DNA of 64,000 bases from Bradyrhizobium campsiandrae. GTDB taxonomy: Bacteria; Pseudomonadota; Alphaproteobacteria; Rhizobiales; Xanthobacteraceae. A program made the translations under genes and the position numbers. The notes under the pieces are model-generated. The model saw nothing but the letters and a program-made list of their open reading frames with translations. It was not told the DNA's origin and ran no database searches. Numbering within the stretch: the first letter of the stretch is position 1; every line of letters starts with the position of its first letter. Positions 8,546 to 16,887 of this stretch are shown piece after piece. Location: assembly GCF_014529705.1 (NCBI RefSeq), contig NZ_JAANIH010000001.1, positions 1 through 64,000 of the forward strand. Reading direction: 5' to 3'.

Positions 8546-8562
8546 GTGGACTGCATGTCCAC
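8546..8562. promoter_or_regulatory. Palindrome overlapping the LysR start codon
   Basis: GTGGAC-TGCAT-GTCCAC has perfect 6-base arms and a 5-base centre that contains the ATG of the LysR gene. Its location in the divergent 8447/8555 promoter region makes it a candidate autoregulatory site. An additional GACTGCAT lies at 8526-8533. No binding evidence. Confidence 0.4.
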
Positions 8563-9490
8563 AACAACCTTACCTCCCGATCTCTCGCGTCTGCTCGCCT
8601 TCGTCCGCGTCGTCGAGGCGGGCTCGTTCGCCGAAGCCGCGCGGCGAGCGGGGACGACCACCTCGGCGATGTCCAAGGCGGTCGCCCGCTTCGAAAAGGC
8701 CCGGGGTTTGCGGCTCTTGCATCGCTCCACCCATTCGTTGGCGCTGACCGAAGAGGGCGACAGGCTGATGGCGGCGGGACGCGCGTTGGTTGAAAGTCTC
8801 GGCCGTGTGCAATCCGCGCTCGGCGAAGTCGGGCGCGACGATGGCGGACGGGTGTGCGTGACCGCCCCCGCCTCGTTCGCGCGCGCCTGCATCCTGCCGC
8901 GACTGCCCGCATTCCTGCGGGAGCGGCCGGAAATCGAGATCGAGGTCAAATTCCGCAACGAGATTCTCGATCTCGCGGCGGAAGGGGTCGACGTCGCGAT
9001 CCGCTCAGGACGCCTCGACCGCGTGCCCGGCCATCAGGCACGGCGGCTTTGCAAATTCTCCTGGATCGCTTGCGCCTCGCCTGCCTATCTGAAGGCGCGC
9101 GGCGCGCCGGCGACCCCTGACGAGCTTTCCGCGCACGACCACGTCGGCTTCCGCAATCCCGCCAGCGGTCAGATCCTGACCTGGCGCTTTGCCGACCCGC
9201 ACGGCAAGAGACCCATTCGCGTCACACCCAAGCCCAAGCACATTTGCGACGACGCGCACGCCTCGCTCGCGTTGATCGCGAAAGGGTTTGGGATCGGCTG
9301 GGGGCCGGCGTGGCTCGTCGGCGAAGACCTTCGCGCTGGCCGGCTGATCGAAGTGCTCGCGCCCTGGCGCTCGTCCGGGGAACCGCTATGGATGCTGCGC
9401 ACCTCCGACCGCCGCCCGCCCCTGCGCACGCAACGCGTCATGACGTTCCTCACCACGCTTGCCGCCGCGTTCCGCGACAAGGCGGCGTGA
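8555..9490 (+). CDS. LysR-family transcriptional regulator
   Basis: Encodes 311 residues from ATG 8555 (MSTTTLPPDLSRLL); a GTG three codons earlier is also in frame. The N-terminal winged helix-turn-helix is clear (LAFVRVVEAGSFAEAARRAG, then TTSAMSKAVARFEKARG), followed by the periplasmic-binding-like effector domain from about residue 90. The sequence is of the CrgA/PecT-like group. It probably regulates the divergent DUF1330-like gene and itself, given the 17-base palindrome covering its start codon. The effector is unknown. Length is normal. Confidence 0.9.
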   Translation: MSTTTLPPDLSRLLAFVRVVEAGSFAEAARRAGTTTSAMSKAVARFEKARGLRLLHRSTHSLALTEEGDRLMAAGRALVESLGRVQSALGEVGRDDGGRVCVTAPASFARACILPRLPAFLRERPEIEIEVKFRNEILDLAAEGVDVAIRSGRLDRVPGHQARRLCKFSWIACASPAYLKARGAPATPDELSAHDHVGFRNPASGQILTWRFADPHGKRPIRVTPKPKHICDDAHASLALIAKGFGIGWGPAWLVGEDLRAGRLIEVLAPWRSSGEPLWMLRTSDRRPPLRTQRVMTFLTTLAAAFRDKAA

Positions 9491-9498
9491 CCATCACC

Positions 9499-10254
9499 TC
9501 AGCCGCGGCGTGACAGGAAATCCAGCACGCCTGATTTGTAGACCTTGTCGCCGACCGCGCGCATGTGATCGCGGCCGGGGATATCGAGCACTTCCGAGCC
9601 CGGGATGATCGCACCGAGCGCGCTGGCCGAGCCGGCAACGTCGTCGGCCGAGCCGACCGCGATCAGCACGGGCACGTCGATGCGAGCGGCCTCTTCCTTC
9701 GTCATGAGATCGCGCGTGCCGCGCAGGCAGGCTGCGAGGGCACGGCGATCCGAGCGGGTCTGGTCTGCAAACGCTCGAAACGTGCGGCCGACGGGATCGG
9801 TGACGTCGTCGAGCGAGGGCGCCTCCAGCGCCTTGGCGACGTTCTCGCCGGGGCCGCTGCCCTCGATCAGGCCGCCGATGCCGATGCCGCCGAGGATCGC
9901 CGAGCGCAGGCGCTGCGGCTCGTTGAGGGAGAGCCAGGCCGTCATCCGCCCGCCCATCGAATAGCCCATGATGTCGGCTTGCGGGATGGCGAGATGATCC
10001 ATCAGCGCGAGCACGTCGCCGGCCATGGTCGGAATCGAATATTGCGCGGGCTCGTAGAGCTTTGCGCTGTCGCCGTGGCCGCGATTGTCGAGCGCGATGA
10101 CGCGGCGGCCGTTCTTGCGCAGTTCGGAGACCCAGGTCGGATAGACCCAGTTCACGTTCTTGCTGGAGGCAAAGCCATGCACCAGGATGATCGGATCGCC
10201 CTCGCCTTCGTCGAGATAAGCCATTTCAACGGCGCCGTTGTGAAAGCTCGGCAT
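9499..10254 (-). CDS. Alpha/beta hydrolase
   Basis: Encodes 251 residues from the ATG at 10254 (MPSFHNGAVEMAYLDEGEG). The fold is shown by the oxyanion segment ILVHGFASS, the nucleophile elbow GYSMGG (Ser) at about residue 99, an acid in VGSADDVAG and a histidine in GRDHMRAVG near the C-terminus, making a full Ser-Asp-His triad. The substrate is not known; the size suits small ester or lactone hydrolases. The reading frame runs upstream to 10455, but that part overlaps the neighbouring gene. It is convergent with the LysR gene, with 8 bases between stops. Confidence 0.85.
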   Translation of the reverse strand: MPSFHNGAVEMAYLDEGEGDPIILVHGFASSKNVNWVYPTWVSELRKNGRRVIALDNRGHGDSAKLYEPAQYSIPTMAGDVLALMDHLAIPQADIMGYSMGGRMTAWLSLNEPQRLRSAILGGIGIGGLIEGSGPGENVAKALEAPSLDDVTDPVGRTFRAFADQTRSDRRALAACLRGTRDLMTKEEAARIDVPVLIAVGSADDVAGSASALGAIIPGSEVLDIPGRDHMRAVGDKVYKSGVLDFLSRRG

Positions 10255-10289
10255 CAGCAGTTCCGCAATGTTGTGGGGAGGGATTGATC

Positions 10290-11426
10290 TTAGGCGGTCA
10301 GAGCCGCGTCCGCCAGCGCGGATTGGGCTGCGATCTGCGCACGGCGCAGCCGCCGCGCCCGTTTGCGATCGCACCAGGCCTGCGTCAGGCGCTCGGTGGT
10401 CGCCTTGATCGAGGACAACAGCCCGAACAGCGTCAGCGCGGCACCGAGGAGCCATAGCGCGAGATCGAACGCGCCGCCGACCAGCAGTAGCGCGCCGCGG
10501 CCGAGCAGTTTCATGATCGCGCGCGTCTTGCCGCCTTGCGCTTCCGCAAGCCGCGCCGCGCGCGCGACATCCTTCGGCCCTTCGGCGATGCGCAAGCTGT
10601 CCATCGCGCCGCGCGTGCCGGTCTTCTCGGCGACGCGGGTGACGTCCTTGCCAAGCCGCATCAGCGCACCGGCCTTCTCGACACGGAACGCAGCCTTGAT
10701 CGCGCTCACGGTCTCACCCGGACGGAACACCGAGCCCTTGGCGACGGCGTTCTGCAGCATCGGCGTGTCGACCACCTCGCGCGCCGAGCGGCCGGCCCAT
10801 GCGGCGAGACCTTCGCCGAGGCGTCCGACCTTGCGCGCGTCCTTCACCAGCGACAGTCCGGCGCGCACCGGCGCCGCGCCGCCGGCGGACACATAGGTCG
10901 CCGCCGTGACGGCAAGTCCGGCCGTCGCAAGACCGAGCACCAGGCGATCGGTGTCCTCGCCCATGGCAAGATGCTTGCCCTCGCGCACGACGTCCCTGAT
11001 GTCGCCGATCACGAAGAGATCGCCGGCGATCGTTCCCGACAGGCTCGCGATATCGTCGGCATTGCCGGTGACGAGACCGGTGGCAAAGCGCTTGGCGAGA
11101 TGCGAGCCGGAATTTTCGGCTTTGACGGCATCACCGACGCGGCTGATGAGATCGTCGGGCAGCGCGATGTTGCGGTCACGCGCGAGCGCGACGAAGCTGT
11201 CGGCGAGATCGGCATCGCCGGCTTTGAGTGCGGCCTCGATGTTGTCCTGGACCAGACGGTCGTTGTGCGCGAGGGCCGCATCGAGCTCGAGCTCGGACAG
11301 GGCCACTGGGTCGTCCTGCGCGGCGAGGACAGCACCGGCGTGCCGGGCATGCGGCGCCACCTGCGCGAGCACAAGGCTGCATGCAGCGATCCCTGACAAT
11401 GCTGAGCCGATTCGCAGCCACTTCAT
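10290..11426 (-). CDS. Helical membrane-associated protein of unknown function
   Basis: Encodes 378 residues if the ATG at 11426 is used (MKWLRIGSALSGIAACSLVL, a signal-like helix); the frame stays open up to 11660. The body is Ala/Leu-rich helices with several amphipathic or hydrophobic stretches: LGLATAGLAVTAATYVSAGG near the middle and a strong TM pair, GRGALLLVGGAFDLALWLLGAALTLF, near the end, followed by a very basic tail (RKRARRLRRAQ). Overall it resembles a membrane-inserted helical bundle. No known domain is recognised. It sits upstream of and in line with the alpha/beta hydrolase gene (35-base gap), so the two may be co-transcribed. Confidence 0.6.
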   Translation of the reverse strand: MKWLRIGSALSGIAACSLVLAQVAPHARHAGAVLAAQDDPVALSELELDAALAHNDRLVQDNIEAALKAGDADLADSFVALARDRNIALPDDLISRVGDAVKAENSGSHLAKRFATGLVTGNADDIASLSGTIAGDLFVIGDIRDVVREGKHLAMGEDTDRLVLGLATAGLAVTAATYVSAGGAAPVRAGLSLVKDARKVGRLGEGLAAWAGRSAREVVDTPMLQNAVAKGSVFRPGETVSAIKAAFRVEKAGALMRLGKDVTRVAEKTGTRGAMDSLRIAEGPKDVARAARLAEAQGGKTRAIMKLLGRGALLLVGGAFDLALWLLGAALTLFGLLSSIKATTERLTQAWCDRKRARRLRRAQIAAQSALADAALTA

Positions 11427-11745
11427 GCTGAAAGCCTGGACATTTGCGGTCGCCTGCGCCGGATCGTTCGCGGCCGATGGTTCGTCTTTCGTCGCAATTT
11501 CGCGTGTCCGAGAGACATAGTATGCCAAAATTGCGACACAACGTCCTCGACGAAAGAAGGGCTTCTCTGAGGCGACAAGATTGTGTCGAATTTGCATGAG
11601 CAAATGAGCATGGGGCAATTGCGAACCTTTCGGTTCCGCCGGGCTAGCAATCACATGCACCCATCAGTATGGTCCGCCGCGTCATTCATATGCTGCGTCA
11701 CTGCTGATTGTGTCTGCCGCCATTGCCACTCCAGGATGAACTACG
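11427..11745. other. Intergenic region between divergent genes
   Basis: About 320 bases between the helical membrane protein (start 11426 on the minus strand) and the zf-CHCC gene. The minus frame of the former stays open to 11660, so part may be coding if a longer start is used. I see no clear palindrome or RNA. Promoters for both genes should lie here. Confidence 0.4.
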
Positions 11746-11991
11746 ATGTCCGACCATGTCGTCCCGCACTTCCATAACGATGCCGGCGTTGCCGTCATCG
11801 AGATCGGCTCGCAAGAGTTCATGTGCGTCGGCGCCAATCCTCCGTTCGACCATCCGCACGTGTTCCTGGATCTCGGCAACGACAACGAGATCATCTGCCC
11901 GTACTGCTCGACGCTGTACCGTTTCGCCGCCGACCTGAAGGCGGGCGAGGCCCGTCCGCCGGAATGCGTCTTGAAGGACAAGGTGGCCTGA
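11746..11991 (+). CDS. Zinc-finger protein, zf-CHCC / NDUFS6-like
   Basis: Encodes 81 residues. The CHCC metal site is visible: Cys in EFMCVG, His in FDHPHV, then CPYC in IICPYCSTLYRF. This is the zf-CHCC domain shared with the NDUFS6 subunit of respiratory complex I, and alphaproteobacterial copies are thought to be complex I accessory proteins. The start ATG at 11746 lies in a suitable context and the protein has typical size. The FAD monooxygenase gene begins 19 bases after its stop, on the same strand, so the two are likely one transcription unit. Confidence 0.85.
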   Translation: MSDHVVPHFHNDAGVAVIEIGSQEFMCVGANPPFDHPHVFLDLGNDNEIICPYCSTLYRFAADLKAGEARPPECVLKDKVA

Positions 11992-12010
11992 CCGTTTCCC
12001 TCGGCCAGGG

Positions 12011-13219
12011 GTGGCGCTCCCGCGAACCATCGTCATTGCCGGCGCCGGCATCGGAGGGCTGACGGCTGCGCTCAGCCTGGCGCAGCGCGGTTTCCGCATC
12101 GTCGTGCTGGAAAAGGCCGAGCGGCTGGAGGAAGTCGGCGCCGGACTGCAACTTTCTCCCAATGCCAGCCGCGTGCTGGTCGAGCTCGGCCTCACTGATC
12201 GGCTGAAGCTGCGCGCCGTCGTCCCCGAGGCGGTCTCGATCATGAGCGCGCGCGCCGGCGGCGAGCTGTTGCGCATGCCGCTCGGTGAAGCGGCCTCGCT
12301 GCGCGCCGGCGCGCCCTATTGGGTGGTGCATCGCGCCGATCTGCAGACCGCACTCTCAGGCGCGGTCGCCGACCATCCCGATATCGATCTGAAATTGGGC
12401 GCGACCTTCGAGGATGTCGCGCCCCACGCCAAGGGACTGACGGTGGTCCATCGCAGCGGGACCATTCGCCGCAGCGATCTTGCCAGCGCGCTTGTAGGCG
12501 CCGATGGCATCTGGTCGACAGTCCGCCAGCATCTGTTCCCAGAGGTGCAGCCGCGCTTCTCGGGGCTGATCGCCTGGCGCGGCACGCTCGATGCCACGCA
12601 GCTGCCGAAAGATCTGACCGCGCGGCGGGTGCAGCTCTGGATGGGGCCGAACGCCCATCTCGTCGTCTACCCGATCGCAGGCGGCCGACAGATCAACGTC
12701 GTGGCGGTGTTGCCGGGCACCTGGAACAGGCCGGGCTGGAGCACGCCGGGCGATCCCCTGGAGGTGATGGAGGCCTTCGCCGCGCCACGCTGGCCGCCGG
12801 CCGCGCGGATGATGCTGGCCACCGTCGACAGCTGGCGCAAATGGGCGCTGTTCGGGGTGCCCGACGGCTGCCCCTGGAGCAAGGGCCCGGTCGCGCTGCT
12901 CGGCGACGCCGTGCACGCGATGCTGCCGTTTGCCGCACAAGGCGCCGGCATGGCGATCGAGGACGCCGCCGTGCTGGCCCGGCAATTGAGTCTTGAGGCC
13001 GCCGCGGAGGCAGACAACGTTACCGCCGCGCTAAAGCAATATGGCCTGATGCGCCAGGCCCGTGTCAGGAAGGTGCAGCGGACCGCGCGGCAGCAGGGCC
13101 GCATCTATCATCTCGGCGGTCCCTTCGCGATCGCGCGCGACCTTGCGATCCGTGCGCTCGGGCCGGACCGCATGCTGGCGCGGCAGGACTGGATCTACCG
13201 CTGGCGTCCCACACCTTAG
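12011..13219 (+). CDS. FAD-dependent monooxygenase (salicylate hydroxylase type)
   Basis: Encodes 402 residues from a GTG start. The N-terminal dinucleotide motif GAGIGG (residues 10-15), the second FAD motif GDAVHAMLPFAAQGAGMAIE (about 300-320) and the overall length fit the PHBH/salicylate-hydroxylase class, which use NAD(P)H and O2 to hydroxylate aromatic rings. The substrate cannot be assigned from sequence. The gene follows the zf-CHCC gene closely and its stop overlaps by 4 bases with that of the convergent lipoprotein gene at 13216. Confidence 0.85.
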   Translation: MALPRTIVIAGAGIGGLTAALSLAQRGFRIVVLEKAERLEEVGAGLQLSPNASRVLVELGLTDRLKLRAVVPEAVSIMSARAGGELLRMPLGEAASLRAGAPYWVVHRADLQTALSGAVADHPDIDLKLGATFEDVAPHAKGLTVVHRSGTIRRSDLASALVGADGIWSTVRQHLFPEVQPRFSGLIAWRGTLDATQLPKDLTARRVQLWMGPNAHLVVYPIAGGRQINVVAVLPGTWNRPGWSTPGDPLEVMEAFAAPRWPPAARMMLATVDSWRKWALFGVPDGCPWSKGPVALLGDAVHAMLPFAAQGAGMAIEDAAVLARQLSLEAAAEADNVTAALKQYGLMRQARVRKVQRTARQQGRIYHLGGPFAIARDLAIRALGPDRMLARQDWIYRWRPTP

Positions 13220-13626
13220 CGCTTCGGCGCGGGCTTGATGTCCGGCCGCTGAGGTGCGGTGGTCGCCGGCGCCGCGTTGGGCGGCGTTTCCCGGCACCTG
13301 TTGCGGCGCCAGGCCTCGTCCGCGAGCTGGGCCTGCCCGCGGACCGCGACGTAATCATTGCGATAGGCAAGCTCGGACACGACAGCGCCGCCAGCCCCGG
13401 TCTCAGCCTTGTCCATCAGCCGCTGCAACTCCGCGGTACGGGTGGCGAGCGACTTGCGCTCCGCCTCGAGCTGCTTGCAGTCGTACAATTCGTATTTGGC
13501 GGGATCGGCGAAGGCCGGAGCGATCGTCTCGCTCATGCCGGCACAGCCGGACAGCACAAAGCCGGCTGCGACCAGCGCGGCAACCGCGCAACAGGCGCGG
13601 AAGGACAGGGAAAGCGAAGCAGGCAT
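13216..13626 (-). CDS. Small lipoprotein of unknown function
   Basis: Encodes 136 residues. The signal peptide ends in a lipobox, LSGC, with Cys at position 28, so the protein should be lipid-anchored. A helical segment follows (CKQLEAERKSLATRTAELQR, about 50-75) with coiled-coil character, and the tail is Pro/Ala-rich. A second Cys pair (positions near 50 and 110) might form a disulfide. No domain is recognised. The terminal codon overlaps the end of the FAD monooxygenase gene. A basic Pro-rich end (QRPDIKPAPKR) could contact peptidoglycan. Confidence 0.75.
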   Translation of the reverse strand: MPASLSLSFRACCAVAALVAAGFVLSGCAGMSETIAPAFADPAKYELYDCKQLEAERKSLATRTAELQRLMDKAETGAGGAVVSELAYRNDYVAVRGQAQLADEAWRRNRCRETPPNAAPATTAPQRPDIKPAPKR

Positions 13627-13798
13627 GGGCGGAAGAATAGTCCTTCGTGAATTGAGAATGCCTAAAGCAGGGCCAGATGTCCGGATTGAGGCTTTGCCTT
13701 GTGCCGCCGCCTCGCTTAAGGAAGAACCCCCTGTCCGGCCGAAAACGCCAATTCCAGACCGCTGGACGGGACTTAAGTGTTTGATCTCGTTGGATCAA

Positions 13799-13887
13799 GC
13801 GGGCATGGCGGAATTGGTAGACGCAAGGGACTTAAAATCCCTCGGTGCGCAAGCGCTGTGCCGGTTCGACCCCGGCTGCCCGCACCA
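13799..13887 (+). tRNA. tRNA-Leu (UAA)
   Basis: An 89-base cloverleaf with encoded CCA. The acceptor stem GCGGGCA pairs with TGCCCGC (13877-13883), then ACCA. The anticodon arm AGGGA-CTTAAAA-TCCCT has the anticodon TAA, which reads UUA. The long variable arm is typical for leucine, and the T-arm GGTTCGACCCC is intact. On the opposite strand the last codons of the GT87 gene run into it. Confidence 0.95.
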
Positions 13888-15190
13888 TTTGAGCTGACGG
13901 CACCGACCGCGCCCGCAGCATGATCCAGAAGCAGGCCAGCGCGACCGCCAGCTGGACCGAGCCGCCTTCGATCGACATGCCGAGACGTGAGGCCAGATTC
14001 GGGACGACGATGCCGATGGTCAGGACGGCCGCAAGGGCGGCGGCCGGAAGATCGACGATGAGAATGGCGCCGTAGAGCGCGAGCTCGAAGAAGGCATATT
14101 CCTTCAGGCGCGGCGCGCAGAGATAGAGCCCGTACATCGCCAGCATGGTGATGCGCAGGGCTGCGCACGGATGATCGATCAGCCAGCGATCTAGTCGCAC
14201 CAGAAAAGCGCCTCCCATGCGCACTTGTCCATGCGTCATGCGCCGCACGGTGAGCGCAAGCGGCGCAAGCACAAGCGCGATGGCCGCAAGCGCGTAGACT
14301 GCCAACACGAGCGGCTTGCTGCCGCCGAGCCCGGCATGGTCCAGCGCGCCCTGCGCGAGCAGCAGCAGCGAGGACGAGGTGTCCGTCACATAGATCGAAT
14401 GCTGGTCGGGAATTTGCCCCTTAATCGCGAGCAGCCAGCTCGAAAACAGATCGGGATAGAGCCCGACCGAGAGCAGACAAGGCAGCGCCAAACCTGCGGC
14501 GGCGGCCGCGATCAGACTGATCTTTTGCCGGCGCGGCAGCGGCAGGAAATAGAGCGCTGCCAGCACCGGGCTGTAGACTAGCTTGAACGAGGCGACGAGG
14601 CCAAGCAGCACGGCGCCGACGATGCGCGCACCGCGCCCTCGATCATCGTGCGCGTCGGGCGCAGGGAAACGAAGCAGCAGCGCCAACCCAGCCGCGCTCA
14701 GCGTACCGCTCATCATGGTGAAGTTGCCCGAGGCCGAGACCCATTCCAAGCCAACGAAGGCGCCGAGCGCCCAGAGCAACCTGAGCGCAATATCGCGCGC
14801 GCCACCGCGCCCACGGCCAAGGCCGGGCAGCAGCAAGCCGCAAAGCACGGCGAGCACGAGAAACACGCCGCGAAAATGCCCGACGAGAAAGCCGCCCGCG
14901 CATAGCGGACGGAAGGCGTCCAGCGTCACCGGCAGATAGGGATAAGAGAGCTTCGTGCCCTTCAGATTTTTCACGAAGTAAGGATCGCGCCCATCGACAT
15001 GCGCATCGACCGCCGCGCAGTTGACGCGCACGTCCCAGCCGTACTCGGCATCGCGCGCAGCGTCGCTGAGGAGATTGCCGAGCACCAGCAGCGCCGCCAG
15101 CGCGATCAGGCAGCCGAGCCAGACCTTGCGGCTGCCGGTCGCGTTGACCGGCGGCCCCGACCACCCTGCTGTGCCGGTGATATCAGACAC
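13832..15190 (-). CDS. GT87 (DUF2029) family membrane glycosyltransferase
   Basis: Encodes 452 residues from a GTG start with AGGATGAG before it. After the first TM (about 25-45) comes a periplasmic loop with the acidic motif GRDPYFVKNL and SYPYLP, the hallmark of GT87 polyprenol-phosphate-dependent mannosyltransferases (PimE-like). About ten TM segments follow. The C-terminal 18 residues or so, QMVRAAGVEPAQ..., are read from the antisense of the tRNA-Leu gene, so the natural stop appears to have been lost and translation continues into the tRNA. The substrate is unknown; such enzymes glycosylate lipids or surface polysaccharide. Confidence 0.8.
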   Translation of the reverse strand: MSDITGTAGWSGPPVNATGSRKVWLGCLIALAALLVLGNLLSDAARDAEYGWDVRVNCAAVDAHVDGRDPYFVKNLKGTKLSYPYLPVTLDAFRPLCAGGFLVGHFRGVFLVLAVLCGLLLPGLGRGRGGARDIALRLLWALGAFVGLEWVSASGNFTMMSGTLSAAGLALLLRFPAPDAHDDRGRGARIVGAVLLGLVASFKLVYSPVLAALYFLPLPRRQKISLIAAAAAGLALPCLLSVGLYPDLFSSWLLAIKGQIPDQHSIYVTDTSSSLLLLAQGALDHAGLGGSKPLVLAVYALAAIALVLAPLALTVRRMTHGQVRMGGAFLVRLDRWLIDHPCAALRITMLAMYGLYLCAPRLKEYAFFELALYGAILIVDLPAAALAAVLTIGIVVPNLASRLGMSIEGGSVQLAVALACFWIMLRARSVPSAQMVRAAGVEPAQRLRTEGF

Positions 15191-15347
15191 GTCTCATCCT
15201 GCCTCTCGGCGCCTGAGCGGCGTCCGTCTCGGCCACACTGGACAGGATGCGTTGCGGATTCATCTCCCCGATCGGCCGACCTCGCTGTTATGGTGAATCT
15301 CCGGTTTCCGTCCGGACGACAGCTGAGATCGCCGTCCGGCTTGGCGC

Positions 15348-16127
15348 TTACCGCGAGACACGGGCGGCCAGCCAGGCATCGAGCGCCTCGCGCGTATCCT
15401 GTGTCGCCGCCATGCGCGCAAACTGCTCGCGCTCGATGGCAAGGCCCTCCGAAATCGAGACGTTGAGGCCGCGCGTTGCGGCGGTGATGATTCGGGCCAC
15501 CGCCAGGGGCGAATGTCGCGCGATGCGGTGGGCCAGTGCGAAGGCTGTCTCCAGAAGCTGTTCGTGCGGTACGACACGGTTGACCAGCCCGATCTCGCAA
15601 GCCCGCTGCGGTGAAAAGGCATCTCCCGTCAGCAAATATTCCAGCGCCCGCTTGCGGCCCGCGAGCCGCGGCAGGCGCTGCGTGCCGCCGAAGGTCGGCG
15701 TGATGCCGATCGCGATCTCGGGTTTCGCGAAGCTGGCGTGCTCGCTGGCCACGGCCAGATGCACCGCCTCGGTGATCTCGCAGCCGCCGCCGAAGGCGAT
15801 GCCGTTGACGGCGGCGATGATCGGTTTCGGAAATGCTTCCATCCGCGCCGTCATCGTCTGCCCGCGCCGCACGAAGGCCTTCACCGCTTCATCGGGTCCG
15901 CACCTGACGCTCTCGGAAAATTCGGCGATGTCGGCGCCAGCCGAGAAGGCGCGCTCGCCCGCACCGGTCAGGACGACGGCGCGCACGCTCGCATCGTCCT
16001 CGATGCGGTCGAGCATCGCCATCAGCTGGTCGATGAGCGCATAGTTCAGCGCGTTGAGCTTGTTCGGGCGATTCAACGTCAACAGCGCGACCGCGCCCCG
16101 CATTTCCGAGAGTATCAAGTCTGACAA
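15348..16127 (-). CDS. Enoyl-CoA hydratase / isomerase family protein
   Basis: Encodes 259 residues from a TTG start at 16127, chosen because GGAAGGAG stands 9-10 bases upstream and the length matches crotonases; the ATG at 16172 has no such site. The oxyanion segments FSAGADIAEF and VNGIAFGGGCE are present, and both catalytic glutamates are seen, one in GGGCE and one in FAKPEIAIG, followed by GGTQRLPR. It should hydrate trans-2-enoyl-CoAs in fatty-acid or amino-acid degradation. It is divergent from a TetR gene with a palindrome between them, so it is likely controlled by that repressor. Confidence 0.88.
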   Translation of the reverse strand: MSDLILSEMRGAVALLTLNRPNKLNALNYALIDQLMAMLDRIEDDASVRAVVLTGAGERAFSAGADIAEFSESVRCGPDEAVKAFVRRGQTMTARMEAFPKPIIAAVNGIAFGGGCEITEAVHLAVASEHASFAKPEIAIGITPTFGGTQRLPRLAGRKRALEYLLTGDAFSPQRACEIGLVNRVVPHEQLLETAFALAHRIARHSPLAVARIITAATRGLNVSISEGLAIEREQFARMAATQDTREALDAWLAARVSR

Positions 16128-16183
16128 AGTGCCGGCTCCTTCCAGGTCAACAGGCCCGGAAGTCAGCCACATCGATCTTGCCG

Positions 16184-16207
16184 TGTATACTCACTAGGCA
16201 GTATACA
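16184..16207. promoter_or_regulatory. TetR-type operator between crotonase and tetR genes
   Basis: TGTATACT-N8-AGTATACA, two perfect 8-base arms with a CTAG core; 20 of the 24 positions are symmetric. It lies 56 bases from the crotonase start and 6 bases before the TetR start, where it can block both promoters. The size and symmetry fit a TetR-dimer site. Confidence 0.7.
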
Positions 16208-16213
16208 TTGCGC

Positions 16214-16795
16214 ATGTCCAGAAGCGGTGACACCACGCGCGAACAGATCGTCGTTGCGGCGACGCGCCTGTTCTACGGCGAGGGCATCCGGGCGGTCAGC
16301 ATGGACGCTGTCGCCGAAAAGGCGGGAGTCACCAAGAAGACGCTCTATTATCACTTCACCAGCAAGGACGAGCTGATCGCCGCAACCATTGCGGCCAGGG
16401 ACCAGCCGACGCTGGAGCTCTATATGCGCTGGTTCGCCGAGACCGAGGGCACGGTTGCGGACAAGGTCGGCGGTCTCTTCACCAAGCTCGGCAGATCGGT
16501 GGATACGCCGCGATGGCGTGGCTGCGGCTTCCTGCGCACCATCGCCGAGCTCGCAAACACGCCCGCACATCCGGCCGTCAGGGCCGGCGCGGCTCACAAG
16601 AAGCGCTTTGAAGCGTGGCTGGAGGCGGAGTTACGGGGCCAGGGCCTTTCCGCTGCAGCGACACTCGCGCGACAGATCATGATCCTGCTCGACGGCGCCA
16701 CGGCCGTGATGCTGATCCACCGCGATCTCGACTATGTGGAAACGGCCGGACGATTGGCGCGGGATCTGGTCAGTCAAGCCCGCCGCGCGAGCTGA
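16214..16795 (+). CDS. TetR-family transcriptional regulator
   Basis: Encodes 193 residues. The HTH is at about residues 8-55 (TREQIVVAATRLFYGEGIRA, VSMDAVAEKAGVTKKTLYYHFTSKDEL), which is the usual TetR pattern with the YYHF turn. The C-terminal ligand domain is divergent. An earlier ATG at 16178 would run the protein through the operator, so the start at 16214 is preferred. It should repress itself and the divergent enoyl-CoA hydratase gene; the ligand is perhaps an acyl-CoA, by analogy with other TetR proteins beside crotonases. Confidence 0.9.
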   Translation: MSRSGDTTREQIVVAATRLFYGEGIRAVSMDAVAEKAGVTKKTLYYHFTSKDELIAATIAARDQPTLELYMRWFAETEGTVADKVGGLFTKLGRSVDTPRWRGCGFLRTIAELANTPAHPAVRAGAAHKKRFEAWLEAELRGQGLSAAATLARQIMILLDGATAVMLIHRDLDYVETAGRLARDLVSQARRAS

Positions 16796-16887
16796 CGACA
16801 GTCGCCGCCCTGTCGCTCTTCACCAATTGTTGTCCGCTCCCCACCCTGCCTACCACCCATCCCAAAACATGGGTTGTGCATCGCAGC

